64,000 bases of DNA from Nymphaea colorata (lineage: Eukaryota > Streptophyta > Magnoliopsida > Nymphaeales > Nymphaeaceae): the NCBI RefSeq assembly GCF_008831285.2, contig NC_045139.1:12124704-12188703 (forward strand), given 5' to 3'. Positions 1-10,997 of this stretch are shown here, piece after piece. The notes below the pieces were generated by a model. That model was not told the origin of the DNA. It saw only the letters and a list, made by a program, of their open reading frames with translations, and searched no databases. Position numbers and translations under genes: made by a program. Every line of letters starts with the position of its first letter. The stretch's first letter is position 1.

Positions 1-650
1 TACCAGTGTTTTATTTTTACATTTTATTTTTAGTTTTTGACTTTTTTAAAATTTGCCAAGATTTTCCCTAGGAAACCAACTTTGTTGTATTATAGCCGAG
101 AAAAACTTCGTTGTTTTAAACCCGAAAATATATTTATCACAATGGTTGGATCTGAGCATTTAATAACATGGAGATCATTTATGTACTTAATGATTGCCTA
201 GCTATTTCTTTTTTTAGACTTTGATTCTTGAGTGTCCTATTTCTTAGTTTTTATCAGTAAAATTTCATATCTTAATTTTTTAAGAATGTGTGCCAATGAT
301 TTATTTTTGAGATCACATGGATGCCGCAGACAGGCCTTTTGTCCAACCCAAGTGCAGCATGTGTGCCGCTTGGTACATGATGTCACATGTAATTTGCACT
401 TTAGTTCAATTAATGTATTTCTGTTGCATACGTACTTATAAGCTAATTTTAAGTTTTAACACACCCACATGCCCTTGCGGAACTTAAATCCAATTATTTT
501 TTGGAAAAATGCTGCAATATGTATCCGCATGTGTGACAAAAACTCTTTTTTACTCAAACAGCACATACCCTTAAGAGCCTTCTCTTGCATGAGGCTTGTG
601 CTTCCTGCATTCTCCTGTCCAATGAGTCCCTGACTGTATTGCTTTTGCAG
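1..650 (+). other. UBA5: UBA5 intron (5' part outside window)
   Basis: AT-rich sequence ending in a pyrimidine tract and TTTTGCAG at 643-650, the acceptor of the first visible UBA5 exon. Short open frames here show no homology to UBA5 and no splice logic, so I read the whole stretch as intron. Confidence 0.7.
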
Positions 651-2653
651 GGATACAATGCTCTAAAAGATTACTTCCCAACAATGGAAATGCGACCAAA
701 TACACAATGTTCAAATGCAGCTTGCTTAGAACGCCAGGTAATGCTTCTCTCAATGTGGTTATGCTTCAAAAATTCAGTTACCCAGGTTTGAAGGTTTTTA
801 CTGCTGTACAGAAAGAGTACGCCCAAATGGAACCAATAAGAGATGCTGAAGCTAAGGCAATGATGGAAACCCAAGCATTGTCAGATGAGGGGCCACTTCA
901 TGTTGACAATGAGTGGAACATTAGGTATTCCTGCAAAAGCTCTAAATATTCCCTTATGCTCTGTTGCATGATTTCTCCGCACAGGTTAAAGGGGGACAAT
1001 CCAAAATCTGCTATTTATTTAGCAATGTGCCCGTGTCCAGAAGGCATGACTATAAGCATCAAACTGAGGATTATTTTAATTATCTAAATGGAGTTTTTTT
1101 GTGCAAATGTCTTTGTGTTTCAATGATAAAGCAGAAGAATATAGTAGTTGACAGTCAAATCTGAAATTGTCTATATGGTATATCTGCTGAAGAGTTAAGA
1201 CTAATTTGTTGAAGATGGTCGGCTTTCTTTTAAGTATAAATTTGTTCTCTTATTATGCTACTTTAGCTAAGCATTTATATCTTTAAGAGATAAAATGTTC
1301 TCCATGATGAATTTCAGACTTAAACTGTATCCCTTGGATAATTTTTTAAATAGTTGATGGCAACTTGAAACTGTGCTAATGGTCACTTTTTCCATCTTGT
1401 AACCATCCACCACAAGAAAAGAAGCAACATGCAGGCAATGTACTGAGACCCGTTTTGAATTTATCTTTGGCTTTCTTCAAATTATAGTTTGAATCTGTAA
1501 CCACACTTTTATTCTTGTGGTGCTAAAATGGATATGGAACTTGCAAGGTTTGTCATTCGTCTTCCATCTGTTGGTAATTTTTGTCCTAGTGTTCAATTGT
1601 GCACTACTGTTCTGAAAGATGTTTTGTGTTCTTGTCTTCTTCAAATGTAAGTTATTTGGCTTTTCTTTTTTGCAGTGTCGTTGATGATGATGGATTGGAG
1701 GTTTCTCAGGTCTGCAGAACAACAGGTAGCTATTAAAGATGTTTGGGCTGGATTTAGTCCATAGCTACATATATCGTTCTTGGTTTTTTACTAAAGGGGT
1801 TTTCCTTGGGTACTTTTTGACAAAGGTATTTTTTGGGAAAACCTCAGGAAAATTAAAACAAAAAACTCATAGTATCAGGTAAAAATAAAATAAATGAGAG
1901 ATTAATAAGACAAAAAAATTCTTATTAAAATAATAAAATGGACAAAGTAATAAATACAACAATGAAACAAAAGTTTAAAAAGCAGAAAAGCTCACAATAA
2001 TATCACACTATAAGTTCGTGATAAATTCATTTTTAATGTTCTTTCAAATATCGCATATTCTTCCTTTTTTCATTTTTTGTTAATATCCCATATTTTAAAA
2101 AATATCGCAAAATTTATGGCTATGATTTATTCGTATACACATTCAATTAGTATGAGGTTTTTATCTTTGCCATCCAGACTTGCATACGCCAAATTCCTGG
2201 ATTTTCCTGGATTGGCTTAAATCCTCGAAGTTGCTGGTTTGTAGTTCAGTAACTGGCATTTGCGTCCCTTGCCATACAGCTGAAGTTATTTTTGGCCCTA
2301 CTTCTTCCGTCTTCAAATTTTTGAAAAATCAAATCTGAACCTTGAAAATTTTAAAATAGCATCTACCCCTAGATTGTGAAAATTAGATAAATAATAATAG
2401 CCCGTTGACATAAATTTTCTGGTGCTGACTCTGTTTGTTGTTTATCATGGTATTTTTTTTTCCAAATATGTGTTGCTCTTGTTGTGTAACGTCTGGTCAA
2501 ACCACAACTGCAGATGCTCTTCCAGATGGTCTTGCACGTGAGCTTCCAGACGCAGATGATTTTCATCATGACCTTCCAACATCAACGACTGCGTCCACCT
2601 CATTTGATCTTGAAGACCTTCAAAAGCAACTGGATGCTCTCAATGCTAGCTGA
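651..2653 (+). CDS. UBA5: UBA5, UFM1-activating E1 enzyme, C-terminal exons (partial)
   Basis: Seen: four coding exons at 651-737, 812-924, 1676-1725 and 2514-2653, each with AG/GT borders and compatible phases, giving the last 129 residues and a TGA stop. The first begins GYNALKDYFPTMEM and holds QCSNAAC, a cysteine pair placed like the second zinc-binding pair of UBA5. The second ends DNEWNI and continues SVVDDDG across the intron. The tail ends DLEDLQKQLDALNAS. From family knowledge: UBA5 is the cytosolic E1 that activates the ubiquitin-like modifier UFM1 and passes it to UFC1; the catalytic ATP and cysteine domains precede this part and lie upstream of the window. The acidic C-terminal tail is the UFM1/UFC1-interaction region. 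The 751-bp and 788-bp introns are AT-rich and carry no recognisable insertion. Alternatives are unlikely because order and spacing match plant UBA5 throughout. Confidence 0.93.
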
Positions 2654-3545
2654 CTTGAGGACATCCTACCATGATTTTGTACGATGATCGAATTTTTCTA
2701 ATAATTGTTTCAGTTAATTGTCTCTCATCTTGCCATTTTCAATCATATATATTAGCTATTTATTGATATTACTGATAACAACCACAACGTAGAAGCTTTT
2801 TTTGGTAGAGGTAATTTTATTCTGTGAACAACGAAGGTCAATAGAGTCCTTTTTGGAAGCATTTAGTGACTGAAAAGCCCCTTGTAAGAAGCAAATTGTA
2901 ATGTCTGGCCATTTCCCCAAGTTAGAATTTGATTTTTTTTTTTTTGCTATTAGTTGGAAGTAGGGGTTAAATGGAATTTCAGTAGTTGTGGGGATTATTC
3001 GGAATAAGTGTATGTCTAAAGAGCCTTCTAAGTAGGTCTTTATATAAAGTGCCTATAAGTAAATATTATAACACAGGATAAAAATATAGTTTTGATTAAT
3101 TATGGGGGTAAATTTGGATATGTGTCTGAAGATCTCTAAAAGATTTGGAAGAACCAATTTTTTGGATTACAAATCATACATGCATACATATATGTATGTA
3201 TGTATATAAAGAAAAGAGAATGATTGAAGTGAAATAAAACATGAGTTGATTAGGGTTGCACGTTTAAGTTCTTTACTTTAGGTGATCTTTTAGTAATTTA
3301 ATCTGTATTTATCTATACAAGTTAAGTTTTGGGGTTAGATTTGAGTCAGCCTAAACCCCTGATCCAAGCTCTATATACTCCATTGCCTACCCCTCCGTCG
3401 ATCTTTCTTATGAGGGGTGGGACGTGTGAGAGATACGAGGAAGAGAGAGAGAGAGAGCTATGGCTGGGGGAGAGAAAGAAGGAATATGCAGTAGCAACAG
3501 AGAAAGAAGGAGAAGAGAAGAAGAAAGAGAAGAGGAGGAAGTTAA
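2654..3545 (+). other. UBA5 3' UTR and intergenic spacer
   Basis: Downstream of the UBA5 stop the sequence is AT-rich, with a poly-T run at 2932-2944 and TATG/TACA simple sequence near 3178-3208. The last 120 bases (about 3425-3545) are strongly purine-rich (GAGA/GAAG). Copia-1 is inserted at the end of that purine tract. I see no gene. Confidence 0.6.
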
Positions 3546-4011
3546 TGTAAGATCATTTGGTGGGTTGGCATATGTTTTTGAGGAATTTCAGACATTATGG
3601 CTGTCTTAAGGTAAATATCCGCTTAAGTGATTGCGTTTTGGGTTATTACGTCATTTTAGATGGTATGAGGTAATTTTGAAATGTATAGATACTTATACGC
3701 AATTACGGACTCTTTGATGGGTTGAATCCGTAATTGCCCTTAATATAAAATGGTAGTGGTCCTTGGGGTCGTGTGAATGGTTGCATGAGACGTTGGTTTT
3801 TAGGGTTTTCTCTTCCCCATCTGAAAGAGACCTCATGCGCACCGCACGTACCCTGAAAGACCCTGCTGTGATCTTCCTGTGCACCAGTTCAGATGGATTC
3901 AGGTATACTTCCACTTCAGTTTAAGATTTTGTTTAATTCAATGATTTAGCATGAGCATGATCCTGTTTAGGGCATATCGTTTTGTGTATGCATGAGGGAG
4001 AAATCCCAACA
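3546..4011 (+). repeat. Copia-1 5' LTR
   Basis: This 466-bp terminal repeat begins TGTAAGATCATTTGG and ends AATCCCAACA, followed by the primer-binding site. Its partner is at 9928-10393 with the same length. A TTAATATAAAATGG stretch near 3740 is a possible TATA region of the LTR promoter. Confidence 0.93.
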
Positions 4012-5820
4012 TTTGGTATCAGAGCCCATGTTCATTGTTGAATCGTTGATTTTTTTTTTGGTGATTTTGTGCGTTCTTCTCGTTCGGATGTTCTCCTTCT
4101 AGTTCTTCGGCTGCAAGTTTTTCAAAAAAAAAAAAAAAAAATTGGTATAGGGCGTGCGACGAAAGCCGTCGGGCTTCCGTTGCAGCCATCTGAGGACGCA
4201 AGAGGTATGGGGAAGGAGACAGCCGGATCGGCGGGCCTCCGGGCCGTCGTGAGGCAACCCCAATGGCGGCCACCCACGCTGTGGGTGGCTTGCAGTGCCC
4301 ACTGTGCCTCTACTACAGCCGCGGAAGCAGGGAAAAGGGGCACAGGGAGAGATGACGACAGGGAAGGCGGCGGCCAATCAGAGGCCTGCCGGCGACTTAC
4401 CAGTCGCCGGATGGGGCCGTGCGACTTACCAGTCGCCGGACAGGGCCATGCGACTTACCAGTCATGGTCTTCGGCGACCCACCGGTGGATTCATCGCCGC
4501 TGCAGCAGCCGCCCAATCAACTGAAAAGGGGCAGATTGTAAAAGAAGGGAAACCGGCCAGAATCGGCCAGTTTCTGGCGGGTGATGGCCGGCCATTGCAG
4601 CGGCGACGGCCGACCATCTTGGCGGCACCCGTCGGCAGCCACCCATGCAGTTGGGTGGCCTGCCGGAGGATCACCATCGCACGCTTGCCGATCGGTAGGC
4701 GAGCGGTGGAGGCGACGCCCGCGACCGCTCGTGCTGGAGACGACGCCCACGACCGCTCGCGCGGGCGGGTCGGACCGGGTCGGGTCTTGACAGAACCAAT
4801 TCGGATCCATCAGCCTAAAAAAAGAAATTTTCGTACCCCCGCCAGCCCGCTTTTGTTTTCTCGGATCGGGTCGATTCTTGCGGGACCCAACCCGTATCCA
4901 TACGGCCCGTTTCTTAAAATAAAACCGGTTCGGACCTTTCTGAATCGATTCAGACTATTTCTTGGACCGGTTCATTCAGTTTTGAAACTGATTCGGGCCT
5001 TTCAGAACCAATTCCGATGTTTTTCAAACCGGTTCAGTGGGTTTTGGAACTGATACAGTCTATTTTTGACCGGTTTGTCCAATTTTTAAATCGGTTCAGT
5101 CCTATTTAGGGCTATGTGGGTGTTTTAGTTGTGTTTTAAGAACGATATGGGCCATTTTATGGTCGATTTAGTGGTTCTTGACCCACTTAAGCACGTTTAT
5201 GGTACCAGTTTATAAAATATTGGATTCTTTTGGGCCATATCATTGAATCATTTGGTATTGGTTTCAATGTAGGGATAATGTTGTATGCAATTTTAATTTA
5301 TGTATCATATTTTGCATGTTATTAAAATTGTGGATGTGTTTTAGATGAATGTTTGGACCATGAATTTGAATTTTGGCCATGTTTATTGTTCGAAATGAGT
5401 GTTCGTACTTTATGTCGCCAAAGTGACATCTGTTGTACGAATTTGCCTGTTTTGAACATTAGATGATAGTATACTTGATCCATGCGGGCAATGATCAACC
5501 CAAAGGAGGATTGTTGTTTGGTCAGACTTAAGTATACATGACAATGAATATGTGATAATTTTCAGGTTTTCATGTAAATAGCGAGTCAATCCACAGATAG
5601 GCTCGTTGTTTGACATGGTTAATTATCTATATTCATTGTTGACCAATAATACTACTTGAAGTTAATATTTCAATCCAAAGATTGGATATTAACGTTGCAC
5701 CGGTACCTTGTGATGAGATTTAGGCTATTGTATTTAAATTCATTTATATTTGTTATTTCATCTTTGTACATGTATTGATTGTGAGCATGTTTGGTATTTT
5801 GTTCTTTGTACAGTAAGTTC
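4012..5820 (+). other. Long untranslated leader of Copia-1
   Basis: A 1.8-kb leader lies where Gag would normally begin. After a run of about 19 A (4122-4141) it turns strongly GC-rich (4142-4790), with three 29-bp tandem units near 4391-4465 that contain a perfect hairpin. A field of repeated CCGGTTC/GGTTCAG words follows at 4920-5105, then ordinary AT-rich DNA. A 252-residue frame crosses the GC-rich part (4295-5053), but it is Pro/Arg/Ala-rich, matches no Gag feature I know, and has overlapping open frames on the other strand, so I treat it as non-coding. Confidence 0.6.
4013..4026 (+). other. Primer-binding site of Copia-1
   Basis: TTGGTATCAGAGCC directly follows the 5' LTR. This is the usual complement of the 3' end of initiator-methionine tRNA used by plant copia elements to prime minus-strand synthesis. 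Confidence 0.85.
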
Positions 5821-5825
5821 TGCTT

Positions 5826-6660
5826 CCATGATATCTGTAAATTTGAGTACTATTCCTGAGTTTAATGATTCGATTCTTAAAAGTAAGAAAAGAAAGACTA
5901 TTAAAGAAGTTGCAGTTGACCAGTCATCCATTAAGAAACAGAAAAAACATGAGGAAAGCCAATCAGGCTGCTTCTTTTGTAAGGGTGAATGTCATATAAA
6001 GAAAGATTGTTTTAAGTTTCACGCATGACGTGAAAAGAAGGGTACACTTCTCACTTTGGTTTGTTCTGAGGTTAATTTAACTTCAGTACCCAGAGACACT
6101 TAGTGGATAGATTCAGGTGCTACTACTCACATAAGTGCCTCTATGCAAGGCTGCCTAAATTGTCGAACGCCAAATGATGCTGAAAGATTCATTTATGTGG
6201 ACGATGGCAAGAAGGCGAAAGTAGAAGCCATAGCAGATTTTTGGTTATTGTTAAAGACTGGTTGTTATTTGAATTTGACAGAAACTTATGTGGTACCGTA
6301 TTTTAAACGGAATTTGGTTTCTATTTTCTTATTGGACAAATTTGGTTATTATTGTTCATTTGAAAGAAGTAAATTTAAGTTGTTTCTGCACTCAAATTTG
6401 ATAGCCATTGGTTCTTTAATTAGTAGCGATAACCTCTATTTGCTTGATACAGTTGCTTCATATCATGAAACCTTGCATGTTACGTCAAGTGGTATTAAAA
6501 GAAAATTAACCAATGAGAATTCTGTTATGTTGTGACATAGGCGCTTAGGACATATCTCTAAAAAGAGAATTAAAGGGCTTATGTCAAATGGAATTCTTGA
6601 GTCCTTTGATTTTGGTGACTTTAATGTTTGCATTGAATGTATGAATGAAAACGAACAAAC
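5826..6660 (+). pseudogene. Copia-1 Gag C-terminus, protease and GAG-pre-integrase remnant
   Basis: Seen: the frame from 5826 is Lys-rich and ends in a CCHC zinc knuckle (CFFCKGECHIKKDC, about 5971-6012). A stop at 6026-6028 and a second stop before WIDSGATTHIS (from about 6103) interrupt the polyprotein. DSGA is the active-site loop of the retroviral-type aspartic protease. The 6143-6535 frame continues the protease/spacer and is followed, after a stop, by HRRLGHISKKRI (about 6540), the GAG-pre-integrase motif. The first ~200 residues of a normal copia Gag are absent. After about 6660 the integrase zinc and catalytic core are missing, so the element cannot integrate by itself. Confidence 0.85.
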
Positions 6661-7130
6661 ATTAAAAGGTTATAAGTTTTATAATCCATCCAGTAAGTCT
6701 TTCTTTGAAACGGGAAATGCCCATTTTTTGAAGATATTGAGTTTGTGGAGGTGATTAGGTTAGAAACATTGCCTTTGAAGAGGGACTTGAGTCCACTCAT
6801 ACAGATGTTGTAAGCAATAGTCAGGTATTCATTCATGCCATTGTTCCATCAACATATTTAGAAGAAGGTAATGATGTCGATCTCCCTGCTGGAGAACAAA
6901 CTCAACAACCTCAAGAAAATGAAGTAGAGGTGCTATTGAGGAAATCCACTAGAGAGAGGAGAATACAATTTCAAATGATTTTGTCTATCTCCAAGAACAT
7001 GATGTTGATATGAGTTTAATGGATGATGATCCTATTAACCTCCAGCAAGCAATAAAGAGTTCTAAATCTCATAAGTGGATAGATGCCATGAATGAAGAAA
7101 TAAAGTCAATGATGGATAATGACGTATGGG

Positions 7131-8143
7131 CTGTGTCACCAGGGTGCGGCAGAATTGGACCAGCACTCGCGTCGATGCGACGCGGGTGCTGATTCGGGTG
7201 CGGGTGCGACCTAGATTCGCACCCCAACCGCACCTGATAAGAATGACACACCCAAACCGCACCCTGGGAGAGAAAAGGACAAGATTTGGGGGAAAGGGAG
7301 AGGGAGAGCAAGAACGAAGAGAGGTGAGGATGGGAGGAAGAGAGGTGAGGATGGGAGGATGAGAGGGCTCGAGCGAGGGGAAACAGATGGGAAAGGGAGG
7401 AAGAGAGGTGAGGACGGGAGGAAGAGAGGGCTCGAGCGAGGGGGAAACAGATGGGAGAGGGAGGAAAGAGAGGTGAGGATGGGAGGAAGAGAGTGCTCGA
7501 GTGAGGGGGAAACAAATGGGAGAGGGAGGAAAGAGAGGTAAGGACGGGAGGAAGAGAGGGCTCGAGCGAGGGGGAAACAGATGGGAGAGGGAGGAAGAGA
7601 GGTGAGGACAGGAGGAAGACCTAGTTACCCAAATCGCCGCCGCGCTGCACCATTGCTGCTGCCACTGCTCCTTCCTCAACCTTCTTCTCTGTCTCGATGC
7701 TCACCTGAGAGATTGAGAGGGCAACGAAGAGGGAGATAGAGATTAGAGAGGAAGACGAGGAAGAGGAAGACGAGGAAGGGGAACCCGTCGGGCGAGTGAT
7801 AGAGTTTGGGTCTGGATTTGGATCCTGATCCAATTCGACTTACCCAAAACCAAAATTGTTATAGGAATAACCCTAGTTACTCAACAACGGAGCGCTTCGC
7901 CCCGTCCCTCCGACCCCGAACCTAACCTCCTTATTAAGAAAGAAAGGAAGGGGGAAAATTGCAATTTTGATTTTGATATTTAATAATTTTATGGTTTAGA
8001 GATAATTTTGTCATATATATTATTATTATAAATTGATAATAATAATAATAAATAGTCTTCCCGCACCGTCGCACCTAACGTTTTTGAGGTGTGCCGCGTC
8101 GGCACCCGCACCCGCACCCGCACCCCGCACTCTGGTGACATAG
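7131..8143. mobile_element. Non-autonomous hAT-like inverted-repeat element inside Copia-1
   Basis: Seen: the left end CTGTGTCACCAGGGTGCGG and the reverse complement of the right end CTATGTCACCAGAGTGCGG match at 17 of 19 positions. The flanks CGTATGGG (7123-7130) and CGTATGAG (8144-8151) look like an 8-bp target duplication with one later change. Removing the element restores the RT reading order on both sides (NDVW, then PLPEGV). Subterminal GGGTGCGGGTGCG / CACCCGCACCCGCACC repeats occur at both ends. The interior is a purine-rich minisatellite plus AT-rich sequence, and no transposase is present. An 8-bp duplication suggests hAT; a Mutator origin (9 bp) cannot be ruled out. Confidence 0.85.
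7310..7620 (+). repeat. 63-65 bp purine-rich minisatellite
   Basis: The landmark CTCGAG (one copy CTCGAGTG) recurs at about 7368, 7431, 7496 and 7561, so the unit is 63-65 bp. Each unit contains GGGGGAAACAGATGGGA and GGAGGAAGAGAGGTGAGGA words. Long open frames on both strands here are low-complexity by-products of the repeat. Confidence 0.85.
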
Positions 8144-9927
8144 CGTATGAGAAGTTGTTCCCTTGCCTGAAGGTGTGAAACCCATTGGCTGTAAATGGAT
8201 ATTTAAAACCAAGAGAGATTTATTAGGAAACATCGAAAAGTATAAGGCACGTCTTGTCGCTAAGGGTTTTACTCAAAAGGAAGACATTGATTATATAGAG
8301 ACGTTCTCTCCAGTTTCGTCGAAAAACTCTTTCAGGACTATAATGGTACTTGTAGCTCATTTTGACTTAGAGCTACATCAAATGGATGTTAAGACAGCGT
8401 TTCTAAATGGAGATATTGATGAAATGATATATATGGTGCAACAAAAAAACTTTGCTTCAGGAGATGCAAAGAAAATGGTTTGCAAACTCAAGAAATCCAT
8501 CTATGGGCTAAAGCAAGTTTCCCTTCAGTGGTATTACAAATTTCATCAGGTTATAGTTTCATTTGGTTTCGAGACTAATGTGGTTGATGAATGTGTATAC
8601 CAAAAGTTTAGTGGACGTAAATTTATCTTTCTGGTTTTATATGTTAATGATATATTGCTAGCAAGTAATGATGTGAGCATATTGCATGAAACTAAGAAAT
8701 TTGTCAACAAAGTTTGACATGAATGATCTTGGTGATGCATCTTTTGTATTGGGGATCCAAATATTTTGAGATCGTTCTCGGGGTATTCTTGGATTATCAC
8801 AAAAGACCTACATTGATAAGCTGCTTCAGCGATGTGGCATGAAGGATTGTAAACCAGGAGATACTCAAGTTGCTAAAGGAGACAAGTTTAGTCTCAAACA
8901 GTGCCCTAAAAGTGAAATCAAATCTAAGGAAATGGAAAAGATTCTCTATTCGTTTGTTGTGGGAAGCCTTATGTATGCTCAGGTTTGTACTTGTTTGGAT
9001 ATTGCATTTATCATTGGAATGTTAGCAGAGACTTAGGTGATTCTGGTATGGATCATTTGAAAGCAACCAAAAGAGTTTTGTTGTACTTACAAAGAACAAA
9101 AGATTTTATACTCACATACAGGAAGTCAGACCAGTTGGAGATCATTGAGTATTCAGATTCTGATTTTGCTAGGTGCCAAGACAGTAGCATAGCATGTTAC
9201 GAGGCATCCAATCATGCTTTGTGATTGCGGAATTTTGTCACGGGGCTGCACATTGTGAGTGATATAGAAAGACCACTAAGGTTGTTGTGTGACAATAATT
9301 CAGCAGTCATGTACTCTTATAACAACCGTAGTTTGTCAAAGTCGAAGCACATCGACATAAAGTTTTTTGACTGTTAAAGAGAGGATACAGAATGGTCAGG
9401 TGTCTTTAGAGCATATTGAGACACTCTATGATTGCGGATCCGCTTACCAAGGGTTTAACACATAAAGTCTTTCACGAACATGTTGTTCGTATGAGGGTGT
9501 TATCCTTGGATGATGTGCTAGTTTAGTGGGAGTTTGTATTTTGTTTGCTCTTATGTATGAACACATATTCAGTTTTTTGCAGAATAAAGTTTAAAGTTCT
9601 TTGGTTTCATTCTGTGTTTATGTGTTTGCGTTTTTGATCTCCATAAGGTTTTAAACTTTGACCAGTTGAGAATAAACATGTCGTAATCACATTACATGTA
9701 ATTCTCATGCTATACATCCATATAAGATCTATGTCATTGGTTGTGTAACATTTGTGATTATTGAAGGTTTAGCTAATTTTAATATAGCGAAAGCCGCTTT
9801 AGTTCTACGTTGATATGATCATGGATGAGATTAGTGAAAATGACCTTTAATAAGATAGCAGTTATGAGCTCCTAAAGTTTATGTAATGTCTGAATGTATA
9901 AAGACATATTTGGCCCAAGTGAGAAAT

Positions 9928-10393
9928 TGTATGATCATTTGGTGGGCCGGCATATGTCTTTGAGGAATTTCAGACATTATGGCTGTCTTAAGGTAAATAT
10001 CCGCTTAAGTGATTGCGTTTTGGGATATTACGTCATTTTAGATGGTATGAGGTAGTTTTGAAATGTATAGATACCTATACGTAATTACAGACTCTTTGAT
10101 GAGTTGAATCCGTAATTGCCCTTAATATAAAATGGTAGTGGTCCATAGGGTCGTATGAATGGTTGCATGAGACGTTGGTTTCTAGGGTTTTCTCTTTCCT
10201 ATCTGAGAGAGACCTCACGCGCACCGCACGTATCCTATAAGACTCTGCTGTGATCTTCCTGTGCACCAGTTCATATGGATTCAGGTACGCTTCCGCTTCA
10301 GTTTAAGATTTTGTTTAATTCAATGATTTAGCATGAGCATGATCCTGTTTAGGACATATCGTTTTGTGTATGCATGAGGGAGAAATCCCAACA
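9928..10393 (+). repeat. Copia-1 3' LTR
   Basis: This 466-bp partner of the 5' LTR begins TGTATGATCATTTGG and ends AATCCCAACA. The polypurine tract AAGTGAGAAAT lies just upstream. By eye the two LTRs are about 94-95 percent identical. Confidence 0.93.
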
Positions 10394-10820
10394 GCTACAA
10401 CAGCAGCATGAGGAGAAGAAAAATGGAGGAAGAGAAAGTTGAGAGGAAGAAAGAGTAAGAAGGAGAATACTGAGTGGGCTGCTGAGTGGTGGGCAAGCAG
10501 CAGCGCTGCGTAGGCAGTTGGGAAAAAAAGATAAAAGGTGAGAAGAAAAGAAAAAGAAGAAAAAGAAAAGGCAGCAACAGCAGGCAGACAAAAGAGATGA
10601 AGTTGAGAGGGAAGGGTTGTGGTTCAGCAGCCATCATAATGAGTAGGAAAAAAGATGAGGCAAAAGAAAAAAAAGAAAAGAAAAGAAAGCAAGCAAGAAA
10701 GAAAGGAGAAATGGAAGAAGAAAAGAGGAAGAAGAGAGGAAAATGAAGAGAGAGAGAGAGAGTAGAGGAAGTTGGAGGAAGGGGAGCAATGGCATCCAGG
10801 GGCTACATTGTGATGCATGT
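10394..10820. other. Purine-rich low-complexity spacer
   Basis: Almost continuous GAA/GAG-rich sequence with a short GA microsatellite near 10748-10762. Open frames on both strands are Lys/Glu- or Ser/Phe-rich by-products. It resembles the purine tract left of Copia-1, so the retrotransposon may have landed in one purine-rich block. No gene is visible. Confidence 0.5.
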
Positions 10821-10983
10821 TGTTAGCCACCACCCGCTAACTTCCCCTTGCTACAAGAAAACATTCACCCACTCACACTGCCTTAACCCAGTTAGAGCAA
10901 CCCTTACTAGAGGAAAATCCCTATTTCTTTGATAACCCTAATGGCCCCCACAATTCCCTTATTTATAGTGATCTTTTGGGTCA
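10821..10983 (-). repeat. Left ~163-bp direct repeat, LTR-like
   Basis: Read on the minus strand it starts TGACCCAAAAGATCAC, contains the TATA-box-like ACTATAAATAAGG, and ends GCGGGTGGTGGCTAACA. It matches 13436-13599 closely. The TG...CA ends and internal TATA are what a very short LTR would show, but no primer-binding site, polypurine tract or target duplication is visible. A duplicated gene promoter plus 5' leader is equally possible. Confidence 0.6.
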
Positions 10984-10997
10984 AATGAGGGTTGTCC

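Larger units (their letters stand above)
6841..9520 (+). pseudogene. Copia-1 reverse transcriptase / RNase H remnant, split by an insertion
   Basis: Seen: the pre-RT linker and the start of RT (ending NDVW) lie at about 6890-7130. RT resumes after the inserted element with PLPEGVKPIGCKWIFKTK (from 8158) and runs through KARLVAKGF, DVKTAFLNG and KSIYGLKQ to LYVNDILLAS near 8640. The catalytic YVDD box therefore reads YVND, losing one of the two metal-binding aspartates. A frameshift near 8710 is followed by more RT and RNase H pieces (8839-9470) with stops, including ADPLTKG near 9440, the usual copia C-terminal motif. Known for the family: RT copies the RNA and RNase H removes it. This copy is inactive. 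Confidence 0.9.
3546..10393 (+). mobile_element. Copia-1: degenerate Ty1/copia LTR retrotransposon
   Basis: Seen: two 466-bp direct repeats (3546-4011 and 9928-10393) start TG and end CA. Immediately inside the left one is TGGTATCAGAGCC, the initiator-Met tRNA primer-binding site typical of plant copia elements; before the right one is the purine-rich AAGTGAGAAAT tract. Between them, in copia order, are a CCHC zinc knuckle, a DSGA protease motif, a GAG-pre-integrase motif, reverse transcriptase and RNase H remnants. By eye the LTRs differ at roughly 25 positions, so the insertion is old. The integrase core and most of Gag are missing, frames are broken, and no clean 5-bp target duplication is visible (gttaa versus gctac). 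It also carries an inserted DNA element at 7131-8143. Confidence 0.93.

Noticed and set aside
232-441. 69-residue frame in the first UBA5 intron
   Set aside because: No similarity to UBA5, no suitable splice sites at its ends.
4295-5053. 252-residue open frame in the Copia-1 leader
   Set aside because: GC-rich Arg/Pro/Ala composition, no Gag motif, hairpin repeats inside, and competing open frames on the other strand; more likely non-coding leader.
7062-7679. 205-residue minus-strand open frame
   Set aside because: It runs through the purine-rich minisatellite of the inserted element; the peptide is Ser/Pro/Leu low-complexity repeats and other frames on both strands are also open.
3541-10398. 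5-bp target duplication of Copia-1
   Set aside because: GTTAA and GCTAC agree at only three of five positions; could be decayed or absent through recombination.
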